A DNA stretch of 64,000 nt from Galbitalea sp036271875 (lineage in GTDB: Bacteria > Actinomycetota > Actinomycetes > Actinomycetales > Microbacteriaceae), in NCBI GenBank assembly GCA_036271875.1, contig DATAZU010000038.1:16871-80870 (forward strand), read 5' to 3'. Both the position numbers and the translations under genes were made by a program. The notes under the pieces are model-generated. The model was given only the letters and a program-made list of their open reading frames with translations. It ran no database searches and was not told where the DNA came from. Shown piece by piece: positions 1 to 7,896 of this stretch. Numbering within the stretch: the first letter of the stretch is position 1; each line of letters starts with the position of its first letter.

Positions 1-1
1 G

Positions 2-1396
2 GCGGCGCTCCTCAAGAGCATTGACGCCGCTCCCATCGAGGATTGGATGACGTTCCTGCATCCCGATCAGGCGCGTCTTGCTCGCCGCTCGTTCAACGGC
101 CCATCCCGCATCCGGGGCGCCGCAGGCACCGGCAAGACCGTCGTCGGCCTGCACCGCGCGGCGTACCTCGCGCGCAGCCGGCCGGGCAAGGTTCTCGTGA
201 CCACCCTTGTCCGCACACTCCCCGTCGTCATGGAACAACTCATGGAGCGCATGGCCCCGGATGTCGCGGATCGCATCGAATTCACGGGCATCCACGCGTT
301 CGCGCTCGATCTGCTTCGCGCTCGCGGTGTTCGCGTGCACCTCAATGCGAAGGCCGCCGACCGCGCATTCGACGCGGCCTGGCTCGAGGTTGGCAAGGGC
401 GGCATCCTCGGATCGATCGATCCGCACAAGGATTACTGGCGCGACGAGGTCATCAGCGTCATCAAGGGTCGCGGAATCACCCTCTTCGAGGAGTACGCGC
501 GGCTCGCTCGCGTGGGTCGTCGTCGCGGGCTCACTACCGAGGCGCGGCACGCGGTCTGGGAGCTCTACGCCGAGTACGACCTCGCGCTGCGCGAGGCGGG
601 CATCCACGATTTCGCCGACGTGATTCTGCTCGCCGAGAAGTCGCTGCGCGCGCATCGGCTGGTCGGCTACTCGTCTGTCATTGCGGATGAGGCGCAGGAC
701 CTGTCGTGCGCGATGATCCGGATGCTGCACGCGATCGTCGGCGACCGCGCGGACGGCCTCAACCTCATCGCCGACGGCCAGCAGACGATCTACCCGGGTG
801 GCTACACGCTCGCGGAGGCGGATGTCTCGATCGCGGGCCGCGGTGTGGTCATGTCGACGAACTACCGCAACACATCGGAGATCGCCGAGTTCGCGGCATC
901 CGTCGTTCTCGGTGACGAGTTCGTGGACATCGAGGGTTCGGTTTCCGCGCCGGATGTTGCGACCTCGGTCGTGCGTCACGGAATGCGGCCGAGGGTCTCG
1001 CGCTTCACCTCGCGCGCCGGTCACGACCGTTCCTTGGTTGCGCAGGTTTCGTCCCTGATCGCATCGGGCGTTTCGGGCGGTGATATCGCCGTGCTGACGC
1101 AAACCAACTTCGTCGCGTCTGAGGTGCTGTCCGCGCTTGCCGCTGCCCGCATCCCGGCGATGCCGCTGACCGACTACGACGGCCGCGTGTCGTCTTTAGT
1201 GAAGGTGGGCACAATCAAGCGCGCAAAGGGCCTCGAGTTCAAGCAGGTGCTGGTTGCTCGCGCGTCCGCATCTCTTCTGGAAACGGCCTGGTCGTCAACC
1301 GATGACGCCGCGGTCGAACGCCGCGAGCTGGATCGCCGCGAGCTCTACGTTGCAATGACTCGTGCCCGCGATGGGCTGTGGGTGGGTGTGGCGTGA
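2..1396 (+). CDS. UvrD-like superfamily I DNA helicase, 5' end outside window
   Basis: This is the C-terminal part of an SF1 (UvrD/Rep-like) ATP-dependent helicase. The frame is open from base 2 without a stop, so the true start lies upstream; the first internal ATG is at 47. Counting from that ATG, the Walker A motif GAAGTGKT is at about residues 24-31. A DEAQ box (IADEAQDL) follows, then a motif IV-like STNYRN, motif V in the TIKRAKGLEF segment, and motif VI in YVAMTRARDGLW near the end. The motif order is complete, so the motor core is present even though the N-terminal domain is not visible. The next gene is a modified-DNA restriction enzyme, so a role in defence or repair is possible but is inference. 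The substrate is unknown. Confidence 0.85.
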   Translation, partial: AALLKSIDAAPIEDWMTFLHPDQARLARRSFNGPSRIRGAAGTGKTVVGLHRAAYLARSRPGKVLVTTLVRTLPVVMEQLMERMAPDVADRIEFTGIHAFALDLLRARGVRVHLNAKAADRAFDAAWLEVGKGGILGSIDPHKDYWRDEVISVIKGRGITLFEEYARLARVGRRRGLTTEARHAVWELYAEYDLALREAGIHDFADVILLAEKSLRAHRLVGYSSVIADEAQDLSCAMIRMLHAIVGDRADGLNLIADGQQTIYPGGYTLAEADVSIAGRGVVMSTNYRNTSEIAEFAASVVLGDEFVDIEGSVSAPDVATSVVRHGMRPRVSRFTSRAGHDRSLVAQVSSLIASGVSGGDIAVLTQTNFVASEVLSALAAARIPAMPLTDYDGRVSSLVKVGTIKRAKGLEFKQVLVARASASLLETAWSSTDDAAVERRELDRRELYVAMTRARDGLWVGVA

Positions 1397-1826
1397 CCCC
1401 GCTGACTTCGCTCCTCTCCAGTTTGGTGCCTGCGGACAGTCAGGTCCCTGACTCTGTCGCGGTCCCTGAGCCTGTCGCGGTCCCTGAACCTGTCGCGGTC
1501 CCTGAGCCTGTCGCGGTCCCTGAACCTGTCGCGGTCCCTGAACCTGTCGCGGTCCCTGAACCTGTCGCGGTCCCTGAGCCTGTCGAAGGGCCCGCCCCGA
1601 ACTACTCGGGTCGAGTAGCCGCCGCGAAGTCTGGCGTCACCGAGACCCTTCACCCAACTGCTTTTAGTGCCGACATTGCTCCTCGCCCACCAATCTGGAT
1701 GGGCGTGAGTCATCCGTCGTAGGCCCGACGGACTCTGCCAAGGATTGTGACCCGGAACGAGCCAGTCATTTCACTGACCCCAAGGCCGCCGCTGACGATA
1801 GCCTGGGCGAATTCGATCGGAGCGAC
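1397..1826. other. Gene-free gap holding an 18-bp tandem array
   Basis: I see no credible gene in these 430 bases. The open frames here are read-through of the tandem repeat and give Val-Pro-Glu-Pro-Val-Ala or Arg-Asp-Arg-Phe-Arg-Asp periodic peptides. The stretch contains the array at 1445-1594, a short palindrome CTACTCGGGTCGAGTAG at 1602-1618, and then leader sequence for the restriction gene. Confidence 0.6.
1445..1594. repeat. Tandem 18-bp array ending in a dispersed-repeat core
   Basis: Eight head-to-tail 18-bp units of the form TCCCTGARCCTGTCGCGG run from 1445 to 1588. The last unit switches to CCTGAGCCTGTCGAAGGG, the core of the repeat found at twelve other sites in this window. Units differ mainly by GAG/GAA at one position. 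There are no spacers, so this is not CRISPR. It lies between genes, unlike most other copies. Confidence 0.9.
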
Positions 1827-2732
1827 GTGACCAAATCATTTGGAACTCCGCCTGGGGTTCACGTTGGCCAGCAGTTTATTGACCGCATGGACGTTCGGGC
1901 CGCAGGGTTGCATGCGCCAACGCAGAACGGCATTTCAGGCACAAAGTTGGAGGGTGCTGATTCGATCGTGCTCTCAAGTGGCTACCCAGACGACCAGGAC
2001 TTTGGCGACTACATCATCTATACGGGCGAAGGTGGTCAGGACGGCAACCGAAAGCAAATCGCCGACCAACGTCCTGAAAGCCCAGGCAACGCTGGTCTGA
2101 TCACCAGCTGGGTAGCTGGGCTCCCGGTTCGGGTAGTTCGAGGGAGTCGTCATAAATCGCCGTACTCGCCCCCATCTGGTTACAGGTACGCCGGACTCTT
2201 CCGGGTGGATTCGTACTGGGAGCAGAAACGCGATGACGGTTTCGTCGTTCTCCGATTCCGTCTGGACCGTTTGGATGATCAAGACCCCTACGTTGCAAAC
2301 GTGCCCGCCGAACCCGACATCGCTTTCGCAACGTCTACTGTGACGCGACGTATCCGCGACACGGAGTTGACTCGCCAGGTGAAAGCCATGTACGACCACT
2401 CGTGTCAGATTTGCCAAATCCGAATAGCGGGCATTGGAGGCCGACCATATGCGGAGGGGGCACACGTCCGACCGCTAGGGAATCCGCACCTCGGCTCCGA
2501 CACGCTCAGCAACATTCTGTGTCTCTGCGCGAACCATCATGTCGAATTCGACATCGGGGGGTCGTACATAGCCGACGATTTATCCGTGGTGAACGCGGCG
2601 ACGGGCGTACCGTTCGCTGAGTTGCGCTTTGTCGCGGAGCACGAGCTGGACATCGACAATGCGCAATACCACCGCAACTTTTGGGCCCGGACATCGCCGG
2701 CCGTTGCTCGCGTGAATGCCCCACATAATTGA
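1827..2732 (+). CDS. SRA-HNH modification-dependent (type IV) restriction endonuclease
   Basis: This 301-residue protein has an N-terminal SRA/YDG domain (about residues 5-155; landmarks GADSIVLSSGY, DYIIYTGEGGQD, SGYRYAGLF) that in this family flips out and reads 5-methyl- or 5-hydroxymethylcytosine. It also has a C-terminal HNH nuclease (about 195-270) with a CQIC pair and the YAEGAHVRPLG and CLCANHH segments. This is the architecture of Sco5333 and TagI, enzymes that bind or cut modified DNA and protect against modified phage or plasmid DNA. The start is GTG, preceded by CGGAGCG. No methyltransferase lies nearby, as expected for a type IV enzyme. Third codon positions carry visibly more A/T than in neighbouring genes, which suggests horizontal acquisition. 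Confidence 0.88.
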   Translation: MTKSFGTPPGVHVGQQFIDRMDVRAAGLHAPTQNGISGTKLEGADSIVLSSGYPDDQDFGDYIIYTGEGGQDGNRKQIADQRPESPGNAGLITSWVAGLPVRVVRGSRHKSPYSPPSGYRYAGLFRVDSYWEQKRDDGFVVLRFRLDRLDDQDPYVANVPAEPDIAFATSTVTRRIRDTELTRQVKAMYDHSCQICQIRIAGIGGRPYAEGAHVRPLGNPHLGSDTLSNILCLCANHHVEFDIGGSYIADDLSVVNAATGVPFAELRFVAEHELDIDNAQYHRNFWARTSPAVARVNAPHN

Positions 2733-2736
2733 GTAT

Positions 2737-3081
2737 GTGACTTCAGTAGCGCGAATAACGATTTCTGTATCCGATCTATCAGCGAGCCGCACTCTGTACG
2801 AAAGCTCCCTGCACGCGCGACTCAAGTACGAGATGCCCGGCATGGCCATGCTCGTCACGAGCGACGATATCGAGCTGCAGCTGCATGAGCGACCGCCGAC
2901 ACCTGGCGACGCCGGGGTTGCGATCACCTTTGGCGTTGATGATGTTGACGCCATGACTGAAGCCGCCGTTGCCGCGGGCGCATCCTTGATCAAAGCTCCG
3001 CAAGACGAGCCGTGGGGTGAGCGACAGTCCGTACTGCATGACGCCGACGGCCACGTGTTCTGCTTGGCGCAGCCTCTCTAG
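2737..3081 (+). CDS. VOC (glyoxalase/bleomycin-resistance fold) family protein
   Basis: This is a small protein of the vicinal-oxygen-chelate fold. It opens with VARITISVSDLSASRTLYES, the usual first beta-alpha unit, and ends with DADGHVFCLAQ, the usual last strand. The family includes glyoxalases, dioxygenases and drug-binding proteins, and the substrate cannot be told from sequence. I place the start at GTG 2737, which gives 114 residues and begins the fold directly. An ATG at 2716 would add seven residues and overlap the restriction gene by 17 nt. Neither start has a clear ribosome-binding site. The gene follows the restriction gene almost without a gap and may be cotranscribed with it. 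Confidence 0.75.
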   Translation: MTSVARITISVSDLSASRTLYESSLHARLKYEMPGMAMLVTSDDIELQLHERPPTPGDAGVAITFGVDDVDAMTEAAVAAGASLIKAPQDEPWGERQSVLHDADGHVFCLAQPL

Positions 3082-3102
3082 CTGGATGTGCGAAGGGTTC
3101 CC

Positions 3103-3924
3103 TCAAGCAGCGGGAAAGATGCGCGCCAGGTTCGTGTGAATCCGGTCGACCTCCGCATTCGTCAACGAACCCGCCGCGCCAATGAGTTGAGCCGCTTTCT
3201 TTGGCCACAGCACATCGGTCTCACGGATTCGGAATGAGCCACCGATCAGAGGCCAATCCGCATCGACGAAGCACAGCATCCCGCGGACACGCACGGTTGT
3301 CTCAATTGAACCGAGAGCCAGCTCAACCTGCTGAACCTGCCACTCCATGCCGTCGACAAGTTTGGTTCGCTCCCGCGAACCCACGAACAGGTGCTCAACC
3401 GTCGGGCTGAATAATCCGCCCGTGGTTCTCCTTGTCGGAGCGCCCGTGTACTTCTTCGCGTCAATCACGTAGACCCCCGACGAAGAAACAGCGATGTGAT
3501 CGATGTTTGCTCGAGAGCCGGGAATGCGTCGGTCGTGAAGAACGCGGGCAACGCCATCTAGCTGGTCGAGTCGCTGCCCAAGTCGCTCCTCGCCGCGAGC
3601 ACCTGTGTCCCATGCCCGGATGTGCTGAGGCTCCTCAGACACCGCCAGGAGAAGGCCGCCGATCTTCGGATGGTTCGCGCGGATGCGCGCCTCACGAGCG
3701 TCGCTGCGCTTCTCGTATTCCCGACGAGCCGATCGACCGGCGAGCCCACGAACAGCCGAATCCCCGACGCCCCGCCCGTCACCGCAATCCAGGCACAGGA
3801 CCGTCTTGCTAGCCGACTCATACAGGGCCGTTGCTCGGGCCGGAAGCACGGCATCGCAAGTGCTGCACTTTCCGGCATATCTGAGACGAACTTGACGCGA
3901 CGATTCTGATGATTCCCCAACCAT
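3103..3924 (-). CDS. NERD-domain protein with N-terminal zinc ribbon
   Basis: The protein (273 residues from ATG 3924; a TTG at 3933 is possible) begins with a four-cysteine ribbon, CSTC and CLDC, separated by about 25 residues. A NERD (nuclease-related) domain follows, with RGEERLGQRLDQL, the PGSRANIDHIAVSSSGVYVI core and the VIDAKKY motif. Those Asp and Lys residues match the D...(D/E)xK pattern of the restriction-endonuclease-like fold. NERD proteins are predicted nucleases, often fused to helicases or zinc ribbons, with no settled role. The gene is convergent with the VOC gene and sits 370 bases from a type IV restriction gene, so a place in DNA uptake or defence is possible but is inference. 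Confidence 0.8.
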   Translation of the reverse strand: MVGESSESSRQVRLRYAGKCSTCDAVLPARATALYESASKTVLCLDCGDGRGVGDSAVRGLAGRSARREYEKRSDAREARIRANHPKIGGLLLAVSEEPQHIRAWDTGARGEERLGQRLDQLDGVARVLHDRRIPGSRANIDHIAVSSSGVYVIDAKKYTGAPTRRTTGGLFSPTVEHLFVGSRERTKLVDGMEWQVQQVELALGSIETTVRVRGMLCFVDADWPLIGGSFRIRETDVLWPKKAAQLIGAAGSLTNAEVDRIHTNLARIFPAA

Positions 3925-3955
3925 GGTTGCCAACCTAGTTTGAGGATGCCTCGGT

Positions 3956-4045
3956 GAGTAGACCCGCGAAGTGGGTGGTGCGCGGGTCTACTCGCGCGCG
4001 CTCGTGGGGTGGGGTCTCCATACATCGCTTCGCGACTACTCGACT
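3956..4045. repeat. REP-like intergenic element with 13-bp perfect hairpin
   Basis: GAGTAGACCCGCG at 3956-3968 is the exact reverse complement of 3981-3993, with a 12-nt loop. Immediately to its right (about 4012-4045) is a diverged sequence beginning GGTCTCCATACATCGCTTCG and running into CTACTCGACTACAGG. It resembles GGTCTCGATAC...CTACTCGACC, a short repeat I know from related actinobacteria. A further copy, read in frame, lies in mfd at 11302-11345. Confidence 0.6.
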
Positions 4046-4064
4046 ACAGGCGAGCGTGCGGCGA

Positions 4065-4808
4065 CTAGTGCGAGGCGACGAAGGGGTCGAGAGCGGCCCA
4101 GACTTCAGCGGCATTTTCCAAATACGGGAGGTGACCCGCATCCGGGATGAGAGTGAACTCGGCGCCTGGGATCGCGGCCGCGAAAGCGCGACCGTAGTCC
4201 TCGTCGACGACTCGGTCGGAGACGCCCCAGATCACGAGGGCGGGCGCGTGTGCAGCTGCGAGGCGGCCGAGCAGGGTTGGGTCGACCGAGTCGGGGCCGG
4301 ACAGCGCAGCAAGAGTTGCCGCGTTGCCCTTCGCGATCGCGATGCCCTCGGGAGTGGGCGGCGGCACCTGCAGCTTCAATGGGTCGTGGAAGCTAAACTG
4401 GGCGATCTCCTGCGGGGTCAGCCCGGCCAGGCTGCGCACCGAGTGACCATCCACCTGGACGCCAACACCGTTGATGAGGACGATGCCAGCGATGCGATCG
4501 GCGGCGGATCCGAGAGCGAGCTCGGCAGCGAGCCATCCGCCCACCGACGAGCCGACGACGATCACGCCGTGCAGGTCTCGCTCAATCAGGAAATCCGCGT
4601 AGGCATCGGCAAGCGAGCGCACGGAGGTGATGCTTGCGTCGGTCGGCGTTCCGTTGAAGCCGGGATGCGTTGGGGCAATGACGTGAGTCGTTTCGGCGAG
4701 GTGCTGGACGAGCGGCGCGACAGTGAAGGGTCCGCCGCCACCGTGGAGGACGAGGGCGGGACGGCCGGAACCGAGTTCGGTGACTTGAGTGAAGGTTGTG
4801 TTCGACAT
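4065..4808 (-). CDS. Alpha/beta hydrolase
   Basis: This 247-residue alpha/beta-hydrolase fold protein has the oxyanion HGGGGP loop near residue 22, the nucleophile elbow GSSVGGW (Ser), an acid in WGVSDRVVD and the catalytic histidine in DAGHLPY near the C-terminus. The full Ser-Asp-His triad is therefore present. The substrate is not identifiable. There is no signal peptide, so it is cytoplasmic. It is divergent from a MarR-family regulator across a 53-bp AT-rich gap, the usual arrangement for a regulator controlling the adjacent enzyme. This suggests induction by a small aromatic or lipophilic ligand, which is inference from MarR biology. Confidence 0.88.
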   Translation of the reverse strand: MSNTTFTQVTELGSGRPALVLHGGGGPFTVAPLVQHLAETTHVIAPTHPGFNGTPTDASITSVRSLADAYADFLIERDLHGVIVVGSSVGGWLAAELALGSAADRIAGIVLINGVGVQVDGHSVRSLAGLTPQEIAQFSFHDPLKLQVPPPTPEGIAIAKGNAATLAALSGPDSVDPTLLGRLAAAHAPALVIWGVSDRVVDEDYGRAFAAAIPGAEFTLIPDAGHLPYLENAAEVWAALDPFVASH

Positions 4809-4861
4809 GTCAGGAACTTTATATCAACATATTTATATACGCAAGCTGATATGGTAAGGAC
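4809..4861. promoter_or_regulatory. Divergent promoter/operator region (MarR type)
   Basis: This short intergenic region is unusually AT-rich for the genome. ATATCA near 4821 and TGATAT near 4847 form inverted half-sites around CATATTTATATA. TATGGT at 4850-4855 ends six bases before the ATG of the MarR gene and fits a -10 box of a leaderless transcript. MarR dimers commonly bind such dyads and repress both genes. This is a sequence-based prediction only. Confidence 0.5.
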
Positions 4862-5275
4862 ATGACGGATCAACAGAACACCGGACGGCTGCTCAAGCGT
4901 GCCCAGTACCGCAACCACCGGGCCGCCGACCGGGCGTTGGCGAACGTTGGGACGTCGCTCGTGCAGTGGGATGCGCTGCGGGCCATCTCAGAATCGCCCG
5001 ACTCATCCGCCCACGATCTGGCGATCGCGACGTTCCAGAGCGACCAGGCGTTCGGGACGCTCGCGAACCGGCTGGAGGCCAAGGGGCTGATTGCGCGGAG
5101 CTCCGGGAAAGGGCGACGGGTCGAGCATGCGCTCACGGGGGAAGGTCAACGGATGCTCGAGGCCGGGTTCGAGGTGACGCGCGGTGTCACGGAGCGGTCG
5201 TTTGCGAAGCTGACTCGGGCGGAGCTCGGGGTGCTGCGGGAGCTGTTGGAGCGTGTTGGGGAAGTGCCGGAATAG
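4862..5275 (+). CDS. MarR-family transcriptional regulator
   Basis: This 137-residue winged-helix protein has recognition-helix region AFGTLANRLEAKGLI and the wing SSGKGRRVEHALTGEG, the usual MarR pattern in which a one-letter-different wing follows the -TxxxxxLExxGLI- segment. It is divergent from the alpha/beta hydrolase gene and probably represses both genes by binding the AT-rich spacer. The start at ATG 4862 has AAGGA almost abutting it, so a leaderless transcript is the more likely mode of initiation. The ligand is unknown. Confidence 0.85.
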   Translation: MTDQQNTGRLLKRAQYRNHRAADRALANVGTSLVQWDALRAISESPDSSAHDLAIATFQSDQAFGTLANRLEAKGLIARSSGKGRRVEHALTGEGQRMLEAGFEVTRGVTERSFAKLTRAELGVLRELLERVGEVPE

Positions 5276-5354
5276 GGGTTGTTGGGCGAGGGGTTGCGGT
5301 GCGCGCTTAGGCACTGCACAGCAGGCATCCAGACTCGAGCCTCAGACTGAATTG

Positions 5355-5630
5355 ATGGAACCCGCATCCACCGTCTACGAAGCCGCCATCGTGGAGCGAG
5401 CGAAAACCCGCACTCGCCGCAGAATTGTCCCCACGATCGACGATGATCTGCGCCCGGAAAAGAAGATCCTCCAGGACCTCATCATCCGCCGCAAGTCCGA
5501 CGGACAAGTCATCGTTCGCACGCCCGCCGATCTCGGATCGCCGGATGCGCTGCTTGAAACCGTTCAGGGCGACCTTGGCAGGATGACTGCTGATGAGTTC
5601 CTCGAGGAGTGGAAGCTTCCCACCGTTTGA
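5355..5630 (+). CDS. Hypothetical small protein (91 aa)
   Basis: I do not recognise the family. The protein is 91 residues, charged and without membrane segments or cysteines; it contains a basic patch RAKTRTRRR and an acidic C-terminus with FLEEWKLPTV. Codon third positions are strongly G/C, which supports real coding. I start at ATG 5355, because starting further upstream would overlap the MarR gene and add low-quality sequence. No ribosome-binding site is visible. A strong hairpin follows the stop. The size and composition would fit an antitoxin-like or DNA-associated protein, but no partner gene is present, so I assign no function. Confidence 0.6.
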   Translation: MEPASTVYEAAIVERAKTRTRRRIVPTIDDDLRPEKKILQDLIIRRKSDGQVIVRTPADLGSPDALLETVQGDLGRMTADEFLEEWKLPTV

Positions 5631-5637
5631 CGGGAGA

Positions 5638-5683
5638 GCGGCCGGTCCCATCGGACCCTGCAAGAACCTCCGGGACCGACCGC
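5638..5683. terminator. Bidirectional hairpin between convergent genes
   Basis: GCGGCCGGTCCC (5638-5649) pairs with GGGACCGACCGC (5672-5683) with one mismatch and a 22-nt loop. It sits between the convergent small hypothetical gene and the PH-domain gene. There is no clear U-tract, so it may act as a weak terminator or 3'-end protector. Confidence 0.5.
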
Positions 5684-5702
5684 AGCTGTGGGGCCGCAGA
5701 AC

Positions 5703-6095
5703 TTAGTTCGCGGCGGGCGCCTTCAGGATGTACTGGCCGATCAACTTGTTGAACGCCGCAATGTCGAAGTGGCCGCTGAACTCGAACGTCACAATGCCCA
5801 TGCTGTTGAACCAGACATCCATGATCGTGTCCATCGCCAGCAGGCTCGCGGTGCGCACGGAGAACGCCTGCACCTTGACATACGGCAGCGAGGTGTAGTC
5901 CTTCATCTTGCCGGTGATGCCCTCAACGTTCACCGCGATGATCCGGTGGTTGGTGAAGATGACGTGGTCGCGAATCGTCTTGAACGCCGCGAAGATCCTT
6001 TCGTCCTCGAGCAGCATTGGTTGAACGAGTTCGAGACCCTCCTCGGGCTTGATCTCGTTCAGCTTGAAGACAATTGTGGATTTAAAATCGAGCAC
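5703..6095 (-). CDS. PH-domain protein (bacterial PH, YvbH-like)
   Basis: This 130-residue protein matches the bacterial pleckstrin-homology-like family (PF08000 type). It begins LDFKSTIVFKLNEI and contains ERIFAAFKTIRDHVIFTNHR, then GITGKMKDYTSLPY and the FEFSGHFDIAAFNKLIGQYI ending. I choose GTG 6095 as start because it gives the family N-terminus and has GAAAG upstream; longer open frame upstream is not conserved-looking. Members form ring-like oligomers of unknown role and are cytoplasmic. The gene is divergent from the MFS transporter gene. No enzymatic residues are expected. Confidence 0.82.
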   Translation of the reverse strand: MLDFKSTIVFKLNEIKPEEGLELVQPMLLEDERIFAAFKTIRDHVIFTNHRIIAVNVEGITGKMKDYTSLPYVKVQAFSVRTASLLAMDTIMDVWFNSMGIVTFEFSGHFDIAAFNKLIGQYILKAPAAN

Positions 6096-6244
6096 AGTAC
6101 TACTTTCGGTTTTGGTGGTCAGGGCTTGGCGAATGGCCGTAGTAGACCGTACCCACAGCAGACGTCTGACAACCATCGCAAATCTGCCAACGCGCAACGA
6201 ACTTCCGCCACGTGCTCGCCAAACGCGCCGCTAGTCTGATTCCG

Positions 6245-7834
6245 ATGGCCAAGACCTCAGCGATCTCGCCGTGGGCTCCGCTCGCGATTCCAGTGTTCCG
6301 GGTGCTGTGGTTCGCCCAGCTCGGGTCGAACATCGGCACGTGGATGCAGACGGTCGGCGCCCAATGGTTCCTGGTCGATAGCGCCGCCGGCGCCACGATC
6401 ATCGCTCTCGTGCAGACCGCGAGCCTTGCTCCGTCGCTGCTGCTGTCGCTGCCGGCGGGCGTGCTGTCCGACTCGCTGGATCGCCGCAAGCTCCTCATCT
6501 GGGGATCGATCGCCAGCGCCGTCATCACGATCGGCCTCACCGTTCTCACAGCCGCGCACGGACTGACGCCGTGGCTGCTGCTGCTCTTCACGTTCCTGCT
6601 CGGCGCGACATCCGCGCTCACTGGCCCCGCCTGGCAATCCATCCAGCCCGAACTCGTTCCGCGCGCGCAGATCGCCGCAGCATCCGGACTCGGTGGAGTC
6701 ACCGTCAACGGCGCCCGCGCGATCGGACCGGCGCTGGCCGGCATCATCCTGTCGCTGTTCGGAACACCGATCGTCTTCGGCATCAACGCCCTCAGCTTCA
6801 TTGCGGCCGCCGTCGCGCTGATCTGGTGGAAGCGCGAACCGCAACCGGGACTGGATGATCGTGAACCGTTCTGGGGAGCGCTCGGCGCCGGCGTTCGGTA
6901 CATCGCATCCGCCCACCTGATCCGCCGCATCCTTCTGCGTTCGGCGTTGTTCGCACTGCCCGCGAGCGCGCTCTGGGCATTGCTCCCGCTCGTAGCCGAA
7001 CGGATGCACGTGAACTCCGCCGGGTACGGGGCCCTGCTTGGCGCGCTCGGAATCGGCGCGGTCGTCGGCGTCTTCGCCCTGCCGCTCGCGCGAGCGCGCG
7101 TGAAGGACAACGTTATCCTCGCGGCCAGCGCCGGGCTCTACGCGATCGGCGTTGTCGGCGCTGCCTTCCTGCCGTTCGCAGGCGCATTCGTGCTCCTGGT
7201 GCTCTGCGGCGTGGCCTGGATCGGAACACTCACCGTGCTCAACGCCTCGCTGCAACTGACCCTGCCCCAGTGGGTGCGCTCGCGCGGTGCGGCGACGTAC
7301 ATCCTGATCTTCATGGGGACCATGGCAATCGGCTCCTACCTCTGGGGCGCCGTTGCGCAGTTGATCGGCGCGCCACTCGCGCTCGCCATCACGGCAGGAC
7401 TGCTCGTTCTGGTCGCGGCAAGCGTGCCGCTGCTTCCGCTGCACGCAGCCACTGGTCGCATCGATCGCACGGTCGATCTCTCCTGGCCGACACCGACGCT
7501 GGTCTTTGAACCGCAGCCAACGGATGGCCCCGTCACCATCATGGTCGGCTATGAGGTGGCGCCCGAGCACCGCGAAGAGTTCGAACACGCCATGCAGCAG
7601 CTCGCCAGCTCTCGGCGACGAACCGGCGCGACGCGATGGCACCTCTATGAAAGCGGCGAGGATGCGAAGGCCATGCTCGAGAGCTTCGTCGTCCCGTCCT
7701 GGGCCGAGTACCGGCGACAGCAGACCCAGCGCCTCACGGGACTTGACCGCGGACTGAAGAACGCGGTCGATGGCCTCAGCGAGGGCACGCCAACCGAAGT
7801 GCACTACTTCCCGCCGGGCGTTGGCCGCTCATAG
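6245..7834 (+). CDS. MFS exporter (MFS_3/EntS type) with C-terminal ABM-like domain
   Basis: The first 400 or so residues form a major facilitator of the DHA3/EntS type, with about 12 hydrophobic segments and the loop motif GVLSDSLDRRKLL between TM2 and TM3. After a linker at roughly residues 400-425, a soluble domain follows (VTIMVGYEVAPEHREEFEHA ... GATRWHLYESGED). This resembles an antibiotic-biosynthesis-monooxygenase ferredoxin-like fold and is a known fusion in this transporter family. The protein is 529 residues from ATG 6245; an upstream ATG at 6212 would add eleven residues. It probably exports a small molecule or siderophore, but the substrate is unknown and no biosynthetic genes are adjacent. 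Confidence 0.85.
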   Translation: MAKTSAISPWAPLAIPVFRVLWFAQLGSNIGTWMQTVGAQWFLVDSAAGATIIALVQTASLAPSLLLSLPAGVLSDSLDRRKLLIWGSIASAVITIGLTVLTAAHGLTPWLLLLFTFLLGATSALTGPAWQSIQPELVPRAQIAAASGLGGVTVNGARAIGPALAGIILSLFGTPIVFGINALSFIAAAVALIWWKREPQPGLDDREPFWGALGAGVRYIASAHLIRRILLRSALFALPASALWALLPLVAERMHVNSAGYGALLGALGIGAVVGVFALPLARARVKDNVILAASAGLYAIGVVGAAFLPFAGAFVLLVLCGVAWIGTLTVLNASLQLTLPQWVRSRGAATYILIFMGTMAIGSYLWGAVAQLIGAPLALAITAGLLVLVAASVPLLPLHAATGRIDRTVDLSWPTPTLVFEPQPTDGPVTIMVGYEVAPEHREEFEHAMQQLASSRRRTGATRWHLYESGEDAKAMLESFVVPSWAEYRRQQTQRLTGLDRGLKNAVDGLSEGTPTEVHYFPPGVGRS

Positions 7835-7896
7835 CGCAAGAAATGAGCACGTTCTGCCTATGACACTTGGAGCTTCCTGAGCGCTAGCTTTGGCTC

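Noticed and set aside
1445..1594. Possible CRISPR array
   Set aside because: Units are head-to-tail with no spacers and no cas genes in the window.
1378..1722. Open frames giving periodic Pro-Glu or Arg-Asp peptides over the tandem array
   Set aside because: They are read-through of an 18-bp tandem repeat in both directions, with no start signals or codon bias of a gene.
6257..7804. Large minus-strand frame opposite the MFS gene
   Set aside because: It is a high-GC shadow of the transporter; the transporter has clear membrane segments and motifs.
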